Positions 9,701-15,014 of a stretch of DNA of 40,461 nt are shown here, one piece after another. The stretch spans positions 1 to 40,461 of the forward strand of contig NZ_JYLL01000045.1 of assembly GCF_001439695.1 (NCBI RefSeq), read 5' to 3'. Below the pieces are notes generated by a model that ran no database searches, was not told the DNA's origin, and saw only the letters and a list, made by a program, of their open reading frames with translations. Source of the DNA: Pseudomonas veronii (lineage in GTDB: Bacteria > Pseudomonadota > Gammaproteobacteria > Pseudomonadales > Pseudomonadaceae). The translations under genes were made by a program, and so were the position numbers. How positions within the stretch are numbered: position 1 is the stretch's first letter; the number at the start of each line of letters is the position of its first letter.

Positions 9701-10737
9701 GCCGCTAGACCCTGGGTGATAACCAAGCCGTCCAAGGTCGCGGTGACACCGCTGTTAACCTTGAGCACCTGGGTCTTGTGCTGCCCGCTGAGGGTCACAT
9801 CAGCAACGCCATCGAGGTTCAGGTCGCCCTCGACGGTCAGGTTCTTGCTGATGACCAGTTGCGAATTCAGGTTGACCGTCATGCTGGAGTTGAAGGTGAC
9901 GATATCACCCGCCACCGCGCTGCTCAGGGCCGAACGCAGTGAACCGACGCCACTGTCAGCGTTGCTGGTCACGGTAATGGTCGCCAGGCCGTACTGATAC
10001 GCCGACATCGCCTGGTACGACAACGCCGTATGACTTTCGATGGAGCCGGTGGCGACTTCCAGGGTCCAGTCGCCGCCCAGGCCGGTGCGGTTGGTGGACG
10101 CGGCAACATCGCGCCCGGTCAGTTGCGCCAGGGAGTCGACAAAGTTGATGCCTTTGTCGCCAGCGGCGGTGTTGCAGGCGTAGATCAGGATATCGCCGCC
10201 CACGTTCATGTCCTGGCCGATCTGCGCCAGCACTTCGCTGCGGGCCGCGACGTTGTCGGCAGACAAATAGGTACTGCCCAGCCACAGATCACCGGCATTG
10301 CCGTGGGCGATGATCTGCACCGAGCTGACGCCCTGATGGCTGCCCAGGTAATCGGCGATCTGCTGCAGGCCGTCCTTGCTCGCATCCAGTTGCACCACTT
10401 GGGTGCCGGGTGCGACGCCTTTGAGCAGCTCGGCGGAATCCTTCACGCGGGCATCGACAAACACCACGCTCTGCCCCGGCACGGCAACCGGCGCGGGGGT
10501 GGCGGGCGCGTCGGACTGCGCGTGGCTTTCGCTACCGGTGGCGGCGTGTTCGGTGGTCGTCGGCGCCTTGGCCGCAGCATCTGCGGTGGCGTGGCTGTCG
10601 GCCTGGGCCGCATCGGCCACGGTGGCGGCCACTGCGCCGTCGAACAGCATGCGCGGTTCCAGGGACATAATCATCGGCGTCGCCAGGGTGCTGGCATTGG
10701 TTGTTGCTGGCCGTGCCTTAAGGTTGTTCCACCACAT
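3763..10737 (-). CDS. Giant DUF4347 / Ig-like repeat surface protein
   Basis: This 2324-residue predicted surface or secreted protein begins with a short N-terminal tract carrying LEPRMLFDGA (residues 26-35), the LEPRxLL-type motif found at the N-terminus of very large exported proteobacterial proteins. An Ala/Thr linker and a DUF4347 domain (about 90-253) follow. Then come a predicted parallel beta-helix with GSLRSAL and a very Gly-rich stretch (about 255-620), 15 Ig-like repeats of about 102 residues, and a unique C-terminus of about 180 residues ending LQQVGISEMQA. There is no RTX nonapeptide, LPxTG or Sec signal. The ATG at 10737 has GGTGAG upstream; a TTG 12 codons earlier is less likely. 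The sulfotransferase precedes it by 51 bases and the TolC-like gene follows by 40. Adhesin or matrix function is inferred. Confidence 0.88.
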   Translation of the reverse strand: MWWNNLKARPATTNASTLATPMIMSLEPRMLFDGAVAATVADAAQADSHATADAAAKAPTTTEHAATGSESHAQSDAPATPAPVAVPGQSVVFVDARVKDSAELLKGVAPGTQVVQLDASKDGLQQIADYLGSHQGVSSVQIIAHGNAGDLWLGSTYLSADNVAARSEVLAQIGQDMNVGGDILIYACNTAAGDKGINFVDSLAQLTGRDVAASTNRTGLGGDWTLEVATGSIESHTALSYQAMSAYQYGLATITVTSNADSGVGSLRSALSSAVAGDIVTFNSSMTVNLNSQLVISKNLTVEGDLNLDGVADVTLSGQHKTQVLKVNSGVTATLDGLVITQGLAAGNGGNGSANSSGATAANLLGAGISNFGVLTLNNVSVTANAASGGGGGGGAGVGNASGGGGGGGALGGGIGGTGGNSGANLYAGIAGSTNLGGAGGGAYTMGGRGGSSVGGAGSTGVGGYTNGSAGGTASSGALSIGGGGGGSGWDGAGGKGGGAAGGIYNASGATLTIVGTSSITGNIGAGGGGGGGSATGSGTTLNGGDGGLGVGAIWNKGTVLITAANFAALGGSANTGASGNGGLATNASAGSKPTAVNGLFNDIGGTANTAYSPAPVATIVVSNTAQHIGSTSQVTITFNQAVTGFTSADLTISNGTLGTLTTSDNITYTATFTPSASVTSATNQIVLDNTGVTATSTGTPGTGTTSSNSFSIDTVRPTATVTVVAPTLSTTVNSTVNITFSEAVSGFSLTDMSASNGTLSNLTTSDNIHWTATLTPSASNSSSGNVVTLDNTLYTDTATNAGTGTTTSNTYAIDTVLPTSTIVVSDTALSISGNTSLVTITFSEAVTGLTAGAFTVADGVLSNLGSNDGGLTWTATLTATPGASHTGDVITLNNTAVSDGAGNAGSGTTNSNTYAVDTARPNATVVFANTNLGIGQTSLVTITFSEAVTGFTNADLIVSNGTLSAVSSNDGGTTWTATFTPTASIVSASNHITLDNSGVQDVAGNAGSGTTTSNNVAIDGVRPTATVVVASSTLAIGQTSQVTVTFSEAVVGFTNADLTVANGTLSAVSSSDGGITWHATFTPTANITNTSNLITLDNTAYSDTSGNTGTGTSDSNNYVIDTVRPTATIVVADPALTAGETSLVTITFSEAVTGFTLADLTASHGSLSSLSSADGGITWTATFTPGTNTNSASNVITLANTGIADLSGNAGASTTNSANYTVDTVLPSATIVVANPTLKIGDSSQVMITFNEAVTGFSNADLTITNGTLSAVSSSDGGITWGATFTPSSAISDATNQITLDNSGVQAAVSGNVGVGTSNSNNYAIDTQRPTATVVVNNDHLGIGGSSLVTITFSEAVTGFSLADLTTDNGTLSSLSTSDNITYTATLTPVAGVSQNNNHIVLDNTGVVDGVGNVGSGTTSSNAYMIDSQRPTATIVMADPVLSAGETSLVTVTFSEAVSGFDNSDLSVPNGTLSTVSSSDGGVTWTATFTPTGNVRDTTNLISLNNAGYTDLAGNAGSGVTNSGNFTIDTVQPTATIVVADNALKIGDTSLVTITFSEAVSGFTNADLTIANGTLTAVSSNDGGVTWRATFTPSSAISDTSNVITLDNSGVQNGSGNSGSGTTDSNNYAVDTVRPTATIVVANPALGVGDSSLVVITFSEAVTGLSNADLTVNNGTLSTVSSADGGVTWTATFTPTSGITDTSNVITLDNTGIADLAGNSDSGTTDSNNYTIDSQRPTATIVMADPVLSAGETSLVTVTFSEAVSGFDNSDLNVAHGTLSAVSSSDGGITWTALFTPAAGIRAASNVITLANTGIADLAGNAGTGTTDSANYSIDTVLPTATIVVGDTALKAGETAPVTITFSEAVSGFTLADLSVANGVLSNLGSSDGGVTWTATLTPTADVTDTSNLIILDNSGVQTAAGNAGSGSTDSNNYAIDTQRPTATISVANGNLGIGQTTTVTIGFSEAVSGFDLSDLSVANGVLSNLASNDGGKTWTATLTPTAAITDATNVIVLDAGQVNDAAGNAGSGIAISNNFVIDGERPTATITIANPNLTVGQTTTVTFTFSEKVSGFVLDDLSVANGTLSNLASNDGGKTWTATLTPTANLNDPSNFITLDTGLVNDMTGNAGSGYANSNNYAINTIALTGDPLFRVTEPAPPPGAPDVPLQPIVFGRPVGDLGSPIGFPALFEQREMGAGLPPIGNIFIRNGALAPSFIAQVFNSDSGANGGAQGFLGFGGGDGGVFGSSTLSGLFNRESGGEDSGLKAFDSRAIQGGGDAAQGLRGVFGAPTLGQQLQQIKDVEQRQVIDLAKALQQVGISEMQA
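5419..5541 (-). repeat. 123-bp near-identical block, copy A
   Basis: Matches 6337-6459 with three visible mismatches at an offset of 918 bases, exactly three repeat units. It spans the junction between repeats 11 and 12, counting from the N-terminus. The excess identity over other unit pairs points to recent gene conversion or unequal exchange. Confidence 0.9.
6337..6459 (-). repeat. 123-bp near-identical block, copy B
   Basis: Partner of 5419-5541. It spans the junction of repeats 8 and 9 and encodes RPTATIVMADPVLSAGET followed by the same 19 residues as the other copy. Confidence 0.9.
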
Positions 10738-10788
10738 GCTGCTCACCCGTTGGTCGAATGCTGATTTGCGCAATGAAAAAAACCGCGA

Positions 10789-11622
10789 TCAACTGATCGC
10801 GGCATCGGCTTTGGTACGGATCACATTGGCGGCGCTGGAAGTGCCATCACGCCAAAAAGACATATGCGCGAACTGCTCGAAGAGATCGGGCGGCAGGATG
10901 GTCCGCCGGGGCTGCAGTTCCACCTTCGGCTTGACCCGATGCAAACCGCTCACGCCGAGGGCGTCGTCGAAGTCCGGCGCGTCGTAGCTCAGGTGCTCGA
11001 AATCGTGCTCGAACCAGGGCTCGCCGATAAATTCGTAGACCAGCCGCATGACCCGCTCGGGGGCCTGAGAGAGCAAGTCGTAGTCGACCACCAGCATCGA
11101 GTCGGCATGTTCGCCGTAGTACGCCTCTTTGAGCGCCGACCAGGCGTACCCCACCAGGCGATTGCGCTGGCCAAGGGTTTCGACACGGCTGTAGACGGTG
11201 TTGCGCTCGACGTCGTCGTTGAACAGCTTGGTGTTTTCGAAGGGGTTGGCGCGGTACACACGCTCGAGGCTGTCCATGATCCACGCCACATTACGCACGC
11301 AGGCGATCACCTTGGCCTGGGGGAACAGGTCGTGCAGCGCCGGCATGCGGGCGCACCATTGGCGATTGGTGTCGAACACCACCGGCACAGGGGCGCGGTC
11401 GGCGTAATAGGCATCGAACAACCCGCGCAGCAAGCGGCGCCGGGTGTTGGCATCGATGACCGAGCCGAACTCGCTGCCAGCACTGCATTGCCCCAGCACG
11501 CCGTTGAACAGAGTGCCCACGGGGCTGCTCATGCCAGCGTGAAAGCGCGGGTTCTGCAAGAGGATCGCAGACAGCAGCGTCGAACCGGAGCGGGGCAAAC
11601 CGGAGATAAAGTGATACTGCAT
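10789..11622 (-). CDS. PAPS-dependent sulfotransferase family protein
   Basis: Predicted to transfer sulfate from PAPS to a hydroxyl of a protein, lipid or sugar. The 277-residue protein opens directly with the 5'-phosphosulfate loop SGLPRSGSTLL (residues 7-17). It also has a plausible 3'-phosphate site with R110 in ACVRN and S118 eight residues later, the spacing known in sulfotransferases. The ATG at 11622 is preferred because the catalytic fold starts immediately; a GTG 23 codons upstream adds only unrelated residues. It lies 51 bases before the giant DUF4347 gene. The sulfated substrate is unknown; the giant protein, or a glycan on it, is the obvious candidate. The nearby cysC could supply its donor. 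Confidence 0.85.
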   Translation of the reverse strand: MQYHFISGLPRSGSTLLSAILLQNPRFHAGMSSPVGTLFNGVLGQCSAGSEFGSVIDANTRRRLLRGLFDAYYADRAPVPVVFDTNRQWCARMPALHDLFPQAKVIACVRNVAWIMDSLERVYRANPFENTKLFNDDVERNTVYSRVETLGQRNRLVGYAWSALKEAYYGEHADSMLVVDYDLLSQAPERVMRLVYEFIGEPWFEHDFEHLSYDAPDFDDALGVSGLHRVKPKVELQPRRTILPPDLFEQFAHMSFWRDGTSSAANVIRTKADAAIS

Positions 11623-11692
11623 CCCTTCACCACTTTTGTAGGACAAAAATCCATTTGTATACGAATCGTAACTGATGATTACAAAGTTCACT

Positions 11693-11709
11693 AGTGGTCA
11701 AATGCCACT
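11693..11709. other. Short inverted repeat after the glycosyltransferase gene
   Basis: AGTGG and CCACT are separated by seven bases, about 30 bases downstream of the glycosyltransferase stop, in a locally AT-rich stretch preceding the sulfotransferase. It is a weak terminator or regulatory candidate without a T run. The 118-base gap (11623-11740) could hold a promoter for the sulfotransferase-giant-TolC-cysC series, but no convincing -35/-10 pair was identified. Confidence 0.25.
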
Positions 11710-11740
11710 GTTTTGATATTCCCTTCATTCCAAATGGATA

Positions 11741-13378
11741 TTAGCGGCAGGCCTCTGGCTGCGAAGGCTCTGGGCCGAGGCATAGCACGAATAATCGCGC
11801 CCTGGCACCGCCCCCGTCCTGCTGCATTTTTTCACGCCATCCGTCCGGTAGCGGCGCAAAATCGTCCGGTGCTTCGTTGCTGCTGATCAGCCAGACACGC
11901 TGGGTATCGGCCGGTAATGCCGACAAACGGTCGAGGTAAATACGCCCGCCGTCCTGATCCACCAGCGTGCCAAAACCATAGGAGTTCGGCCGCGTCGGCG
12001 TGCCATCCGGTTTGGGCGGGGTGTAAAGCTGCAATTGGGCGTCGGTCCGGTCGTAATACACGTAGCTGAGGTACCACAGCATGTCGCTGAGGACGATGCG
12101 GTCACCTTCCTGGTAGTTGCGATTGACGAACTCCACCGGCACGTTGAACTGATCATCCACATCCACGGTGGCATTGTTCTTCACCCCCAGCAGTTCCACA
12201 CCGACGCACAGCACGAACAATGCCGCGCCCAGCCATGAAAGACGTCCGGGCAGGCGGTCGATGGCCAGCGCCAGGATGATCGGCAAAGCCAGGGCATAGA
12301 CGGTGAGGTAACGCTCGATAAACACCGACGAGATAAACGACACCCCGTACACCAGTAGCAACGGCAGCAAGAAAAACAGCGCCAACAGACCGGCCGACCG
12401 GTAGCGCGTCTGATCGCGCCAGGCGCAGACGCCGACCACGGCCACCAGCAGCAGCGGGAATGACCAGAACAGCACAGGCGATAAGCCAAGACCCTCGTCC
12501 TGCAACATGAACTGCCAGATCATCGACGGCACGGAGAACAGGTTGATCGGCTCTTCCCAGCCGATGTCGCCGCCGACCTTGAGCTGTTCGACATGCTGCA
12601 CCAGGCCCACCAGGTTCGGCAGCCAAGGCAGGTACACCAGCACGATCGCGACGTTGGCCACCCACCAGGCCGGACGCGTGATCAAGCGCCGACCGGGGGG
12701 CTGGGACGCACTCAACAGGCCCAGCCAGGCCCAATGCACCAACACACACAACGCGGTGAAGTAATGGGTATAGAAACCGGCGGCCATCAGCAGCCCATAC
12801 CCCAGCAGGTAGCGCGTGCGCTCGGGGTGGCGCACCCAATACACCAACGCCAGCGTCGCGCCCAGCAGCCACACGCCGAGCAGCGAGTACATACGCACTT
12901 CCTGGCTGTAGCGCACCGCGCTGGGAAACAGCGCCAGCAGCACACCCGCCAGCACGGCGGCACGAAGGGTGGACAACTGCCGCGCAAGGCAGATGCCCAG
13001 GCCCACCACGACCACACCGGGAATCGCACTCATGCTGCGAATCGACCAGATGCCGTCGCCGAACAGCTCGATCCAGCCGCGCAGCAAGAAGAAATACAAC
13101 GGCGGATGCACATCGTGGGCGGCGTGAAACCACAGGTCGGTCGCCGCATATTGGCTGAGCAGCAGGCTCGAGCCTTCGTCGCCCCAGATCGCCGCGGCCG
13201 TCAGGCCATAAAAACGCACGGCCAGCGCCAGCGCCAGAATCGGCACCCACCATAACTGGCGCAACCAATCGCCACCGTCACGGCCCTTTGCGAGGCGATT
13301 GACAGCAGAAATCACCCCAACTTTGTCGTCTTGCTCTACCACAGACCGTCGCACCCCGATTCCCCCGCCACTGCCCAT
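11741..13378 (-). CDS. GT-C membrane glycosyltransferase (GT39/ArnT-like)
   Basis: An integral-membrane glycosyltransferase of the PMT_2/ArnT type, which transfers sugars from polyprenyl-phosphate donors on the periplasmic face. With the ATG at 13378 it has 545 residues. After the first membrane segment comes the loop motif AIWGDEGSSLLL (acidic pair D67-E68), then HDVHPPLYFFLL (91-93 HPP), about ten further hydrophobic segments, and a periplasmic C-terminal domain of about 150 residues. The start is uncertain: TTG 13474 and internal GTG codons are possible and no strong Shine-Dalgarno was seen. It is divergent from the tail-collar gene and upstream of the sulfotransferase. Protein O-mannosyltransferases belong to the same superfamily, so the Thr/Ser-rich giant protein is a plausible acceptor, but this is inference. 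Confidence 0.75.
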   Translation of the reverse strand: MGSGGGIGVRRSVVEQDDKVGVISAVNRLAKGRDGGDWLRQLWWVPILALALAVRFYGLTAAAIWGDEGSSLLLSQYAATDLWFHAAHDVHPPLYFFLLRGWIELFGDGIWSIRSMSAIPGVVVVGLGICLARQLSTLRAAVLAGVLLALFPSAVRYSQEVRMYSLLGVWLLGATLALVYWVRHPERTRYLLGYGLLMAAGFYTHYFTALCVLVHWAWLGLLSASQPPGRRLITRPAWWVANVAIVLVYLPWLPNLVGLVQHVEQLKVGGDIGWEEPINLFSVPSMIWQFMLQDEGLGLSPVLFWSFPLLLVAVVGVCAWRDQTRYRSAGLLALFFLLPLLLVYGVSFISSVFIERYLTVYALALPIILALAIDRLPGRLSWLGAALFVLCVGVELLGVKNNATVDVDDQFNVPVEFVNRNYQEGDRIVLSDMLWYLSYVYYDRTDAQLQLYTPPKPDGTPTRPNSYGFGTLVDQDGGRIYLDRLSALPADTQRVWLISSNEAPDDFAPLPDGWREKMQQDGGGARARLFVLCLGPEPSQPEACR

Positions 13379-13556
13379 TTCCAGGGCCAAACCTGCGCAT
13401 GCGCAAACAAGCGCCACTCTAGGACAAAAGCCCCGGATTCGCTCGTTGTTTCGCAACCGGCAGGCAGCGCTCAAAACCTGCGTCTACGCTCTGCGATGAA
13501 GCCGGATCGACTGGCTTTATATCCCCTTGAACAGCTCACACAAGGATGAACGATTC

Positions 13557-14144
13557 ATGGAAGTATTCATCGGCACCATCCAACCTTTCGCCTTTAATTT
13601 CGCCCCAAGAAACTGGGCGTTCTGCGCCGGCCAGCTCCTGCCCATCAGCCAATACCAGGCGCTGTACGCGCTGATCGGCACGACATATGGCGGGGACGGC
13701 ACGCAAACCTTCAAGCTGCCTGACCTGCAAGGTCGCCTACCCATCGGCCAAGGCAATGGCCCGGGCCTGTCGCAGCGGTTGATCGGCGACGTCGACGGCG
13801 TCGAAAGTGTGATGGCCACCCAGGCCAACCTACCCACGCACACCCATAGCACGGCGGCGCTGGCAGTCAGCGCGGCGGTGCAACTGGCCGCCACCGCCAG
13901 CAACCCGCTTACAGCGCCGAGCGCCGCCAACGCGTTTATCGGCGCCTCCGGCGGCGGGCCGGGCAGTGCCTCGATCTTTTCCGACCAGCAGGGCGCCAGC
14001 CCGGTACCGCTCAAAGGCGTCAGCACGAGCTTGACCGGCACGCTGGCCTTGGCCGGCCAAGGGTTGCCCATGGACACGATGAACCCGTTCCTGGTGATCA
14101 ACTTCAGCATTGCCCTGAACGGGGTCTTCCCGTCACGCGACTGA
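13557..14144 (+). CDS. Phage tail-collar (MdpB-like) protein
   Basis: A 195-residue protein with an N-terminal tail-collar domain: MEVFIGTIQPFAFNFAPRNW, then GQLLPISQYQALYALIG, then TYGGDGTQTFKLPDLQGR. This is the arrangement of 'microcystin-dependent protein' and phage tail-fibre collar families. The remainder is Ala/Gly/Ser-rich with a THTHS motif and a conserved NPFLVINFSIALNGVFPSRD end. The ATG at 13557 begins the domain and has AAGGA 10 bases upstream. There is no phage structural context, so I regard it as a host surface or secretion-associated protein of this locus. It is followed by a hairpin and the DUF6916-type gene, probably in one transcript. Confidence 0.85.
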   Translation: MEVFIGTIQPFAFNFAPRNWAFCAGQLLPISQYQALYALIGTTYGGDGTQTFKLPDLQGRLPIGQGNGPGLSQRLIGDVDGVESVMATQANLPTHTHSTAALAVSAAVQLAATASNPLTAPSAANAFIGASGGGPGSASIFSDQQGASPVPLKGVSTSLTGTLALAGQGLPMDTMNPFLVINFSIALNGVFPSRD

Positions 14145-14154
14145 CCCGCACCCG

Positions 14155-14178
14155 GGCCGAGGCACTTGGGCCTCGGCC
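14155..14178. terminator. Strong hairpin between the collar and DUF6916-type genes
   Basis: A perfect 9-bp stem (GGCCGAGGC / GCCTCGGCC) has a six-base loop, 10 bases after the collar gene stop and 22 bases before the next ATG. No T run follows, so it may attenuate or stabilise mRNA and not fully terminate it. Confidence 0.6.
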
Positions 14179-14199
14179 TCTCTGACACGGAGCCGATGT

Positions 14200-14508
14200 A
14201 TGTTGAACCTGGTCACCCCCGAGCACTTTCGCCCTCTGCTTGCGCGCACGAGTGTGTTGTACCTGCCGGATGGGTCGGCGCTGCCGATCCAGATCCAACA
14301 GGTGACTGATGCGCCCAAAGCCAGCGTGCCGGGCAGCCCGCGCACGGCCTTCAGCGTGTTGCTCGACAGCCTGGAGCCGACGGATTTCGTCGACGGCCTC
14401 TGCCGTTTGCCGCTGGCGCAGACCTGCCTGGAGCAGGTGTTTGTGTCCCGCGAACCCGCCATGGGCCGCGACAACGCCCGCGGTTATTTCTGCATCGTGT
14501 TCAACTGA
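14200..14508 (+). CDS. DUF6916-like small protein
   Basis: A 102-residue protein, MLNLVTPEHFRPLLARTSVL..., that resembles the small DUF6916 proteins often encoded beside tail-collar proteins. It shows the pattern of an N-terminal amphipathic segment, a central SFSVLLDSLEP-like stretch (here AFSVLLDSLEP), and a C-terminal half with LEQVFVSREPAMG. There is no signal peptide or membrane segment. GGAG lies 7 bases before the ATG. It runs convergently into the GNAT gene and overlaps its end by 25 bases. Its function is unknown; the pairing with the collar gene suggests a structural partner. Confidence 0.65.
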   Translation: MLNLVTPEHFRPLLARTSVLYLPDGSALPIQIQQVTDAPKASVPGSPRTAFSVLLDSLEPTDFVDGLCRLPLAQTCLEQVFVSREPAMGRDNARGYFCIVFN

Positions 14509-14999
14509 GACGGGTACCACACCAGCCGCTGCGCGGCGGGCGTCTCTTCCTCCAACCGAAACCCCAGCGCCAGGTAATGCTGGCGCGCATGGGGGTTGCT
14601 CGCCCACACCACCGTGGCCACCGGGCAACACACCTGCTGCGCGGCCCGTTGCACGCCGTGCAGTACTGCGCGGCCAAAACCCTGGCCTCGGGCAGCGGGG
14701 ATAAACGCCAGGTACAGCACACGGATTTCATTCGGGCCGAAATCGGCACTCAGGGCGCCAATGGGCGTGTCGAGTTTTTCGATCACATAATGCAAGGCCC
14801 CGGGAAAATGCTCGCCCATGCCGTTTTCCTGCACTTGAAACTGTTGCGCGATCACCGCCTCGACCAGCCCCTGCTCACCGTCGATCCACTGCAAATCGGC
14901 ACGCGCCGAGCGGTAGAGGCTTTGCAGAAATGGCCCGTCGGTGGGCCGTGACGGGCGCACCACCAGGCCCTGCGCCAAAGCGCCATCCTTGTTCAACAT
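14484..14999 (-). CDS. GNAT-family N-acetyltransferase
   Basis: A 171-residue acyl-CoA-dependent acetyltransferase. Motif A is visible as LYLAFIPAARGQGFGRAVL (Q/RxxGxG/A acetyl-CoA loop), followed by a C-terminal VVWASNPHARQHYLALGFRLEEE segment typical of GNAT motif B. The ATG at 14999 has AAGG close upstream and lies only 15 bases after the M50 gene stop, so it is probably the fourth gene of the adaptor-protease operon. The substrate is unknown. In this context it could act on a component or cargo of the export locus, but it could equally be a passenger. Confidence 0.8.
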   Translation of the reverse strand: MLNKDGALAQGLVVRPSRPTDGPFLQSLYRSARADLQWIDGEQGLVEAVIAQQFQVQENGMGEHFPGALHYVIEKLDTPIGALSADFGPNEIRVLYLAFIPAARGQGFGRAVLHGVQRAAQQVCCPVATVVWASNPHARQHYLALGFRLEEETPAAQRLVWYPSQLNTMQK

Positions 15000-15014
15000 G
15001 CCTTTGCACTCCTG

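Noticed and set aside
3763..10737. Classical RTX/LapA-type type I secretion substrate
   Set aside because: I see no GGxGxDxxx nonapeptides, no LapG-type TAAG site and no LapB-like ABC transporter in the window.
13557..14508. Prophage or tailocin remnant
   Set aside because: Only a collar-domain protein and its small partner are present; no other tail, lysis or regulatory phage genes occur nearby.
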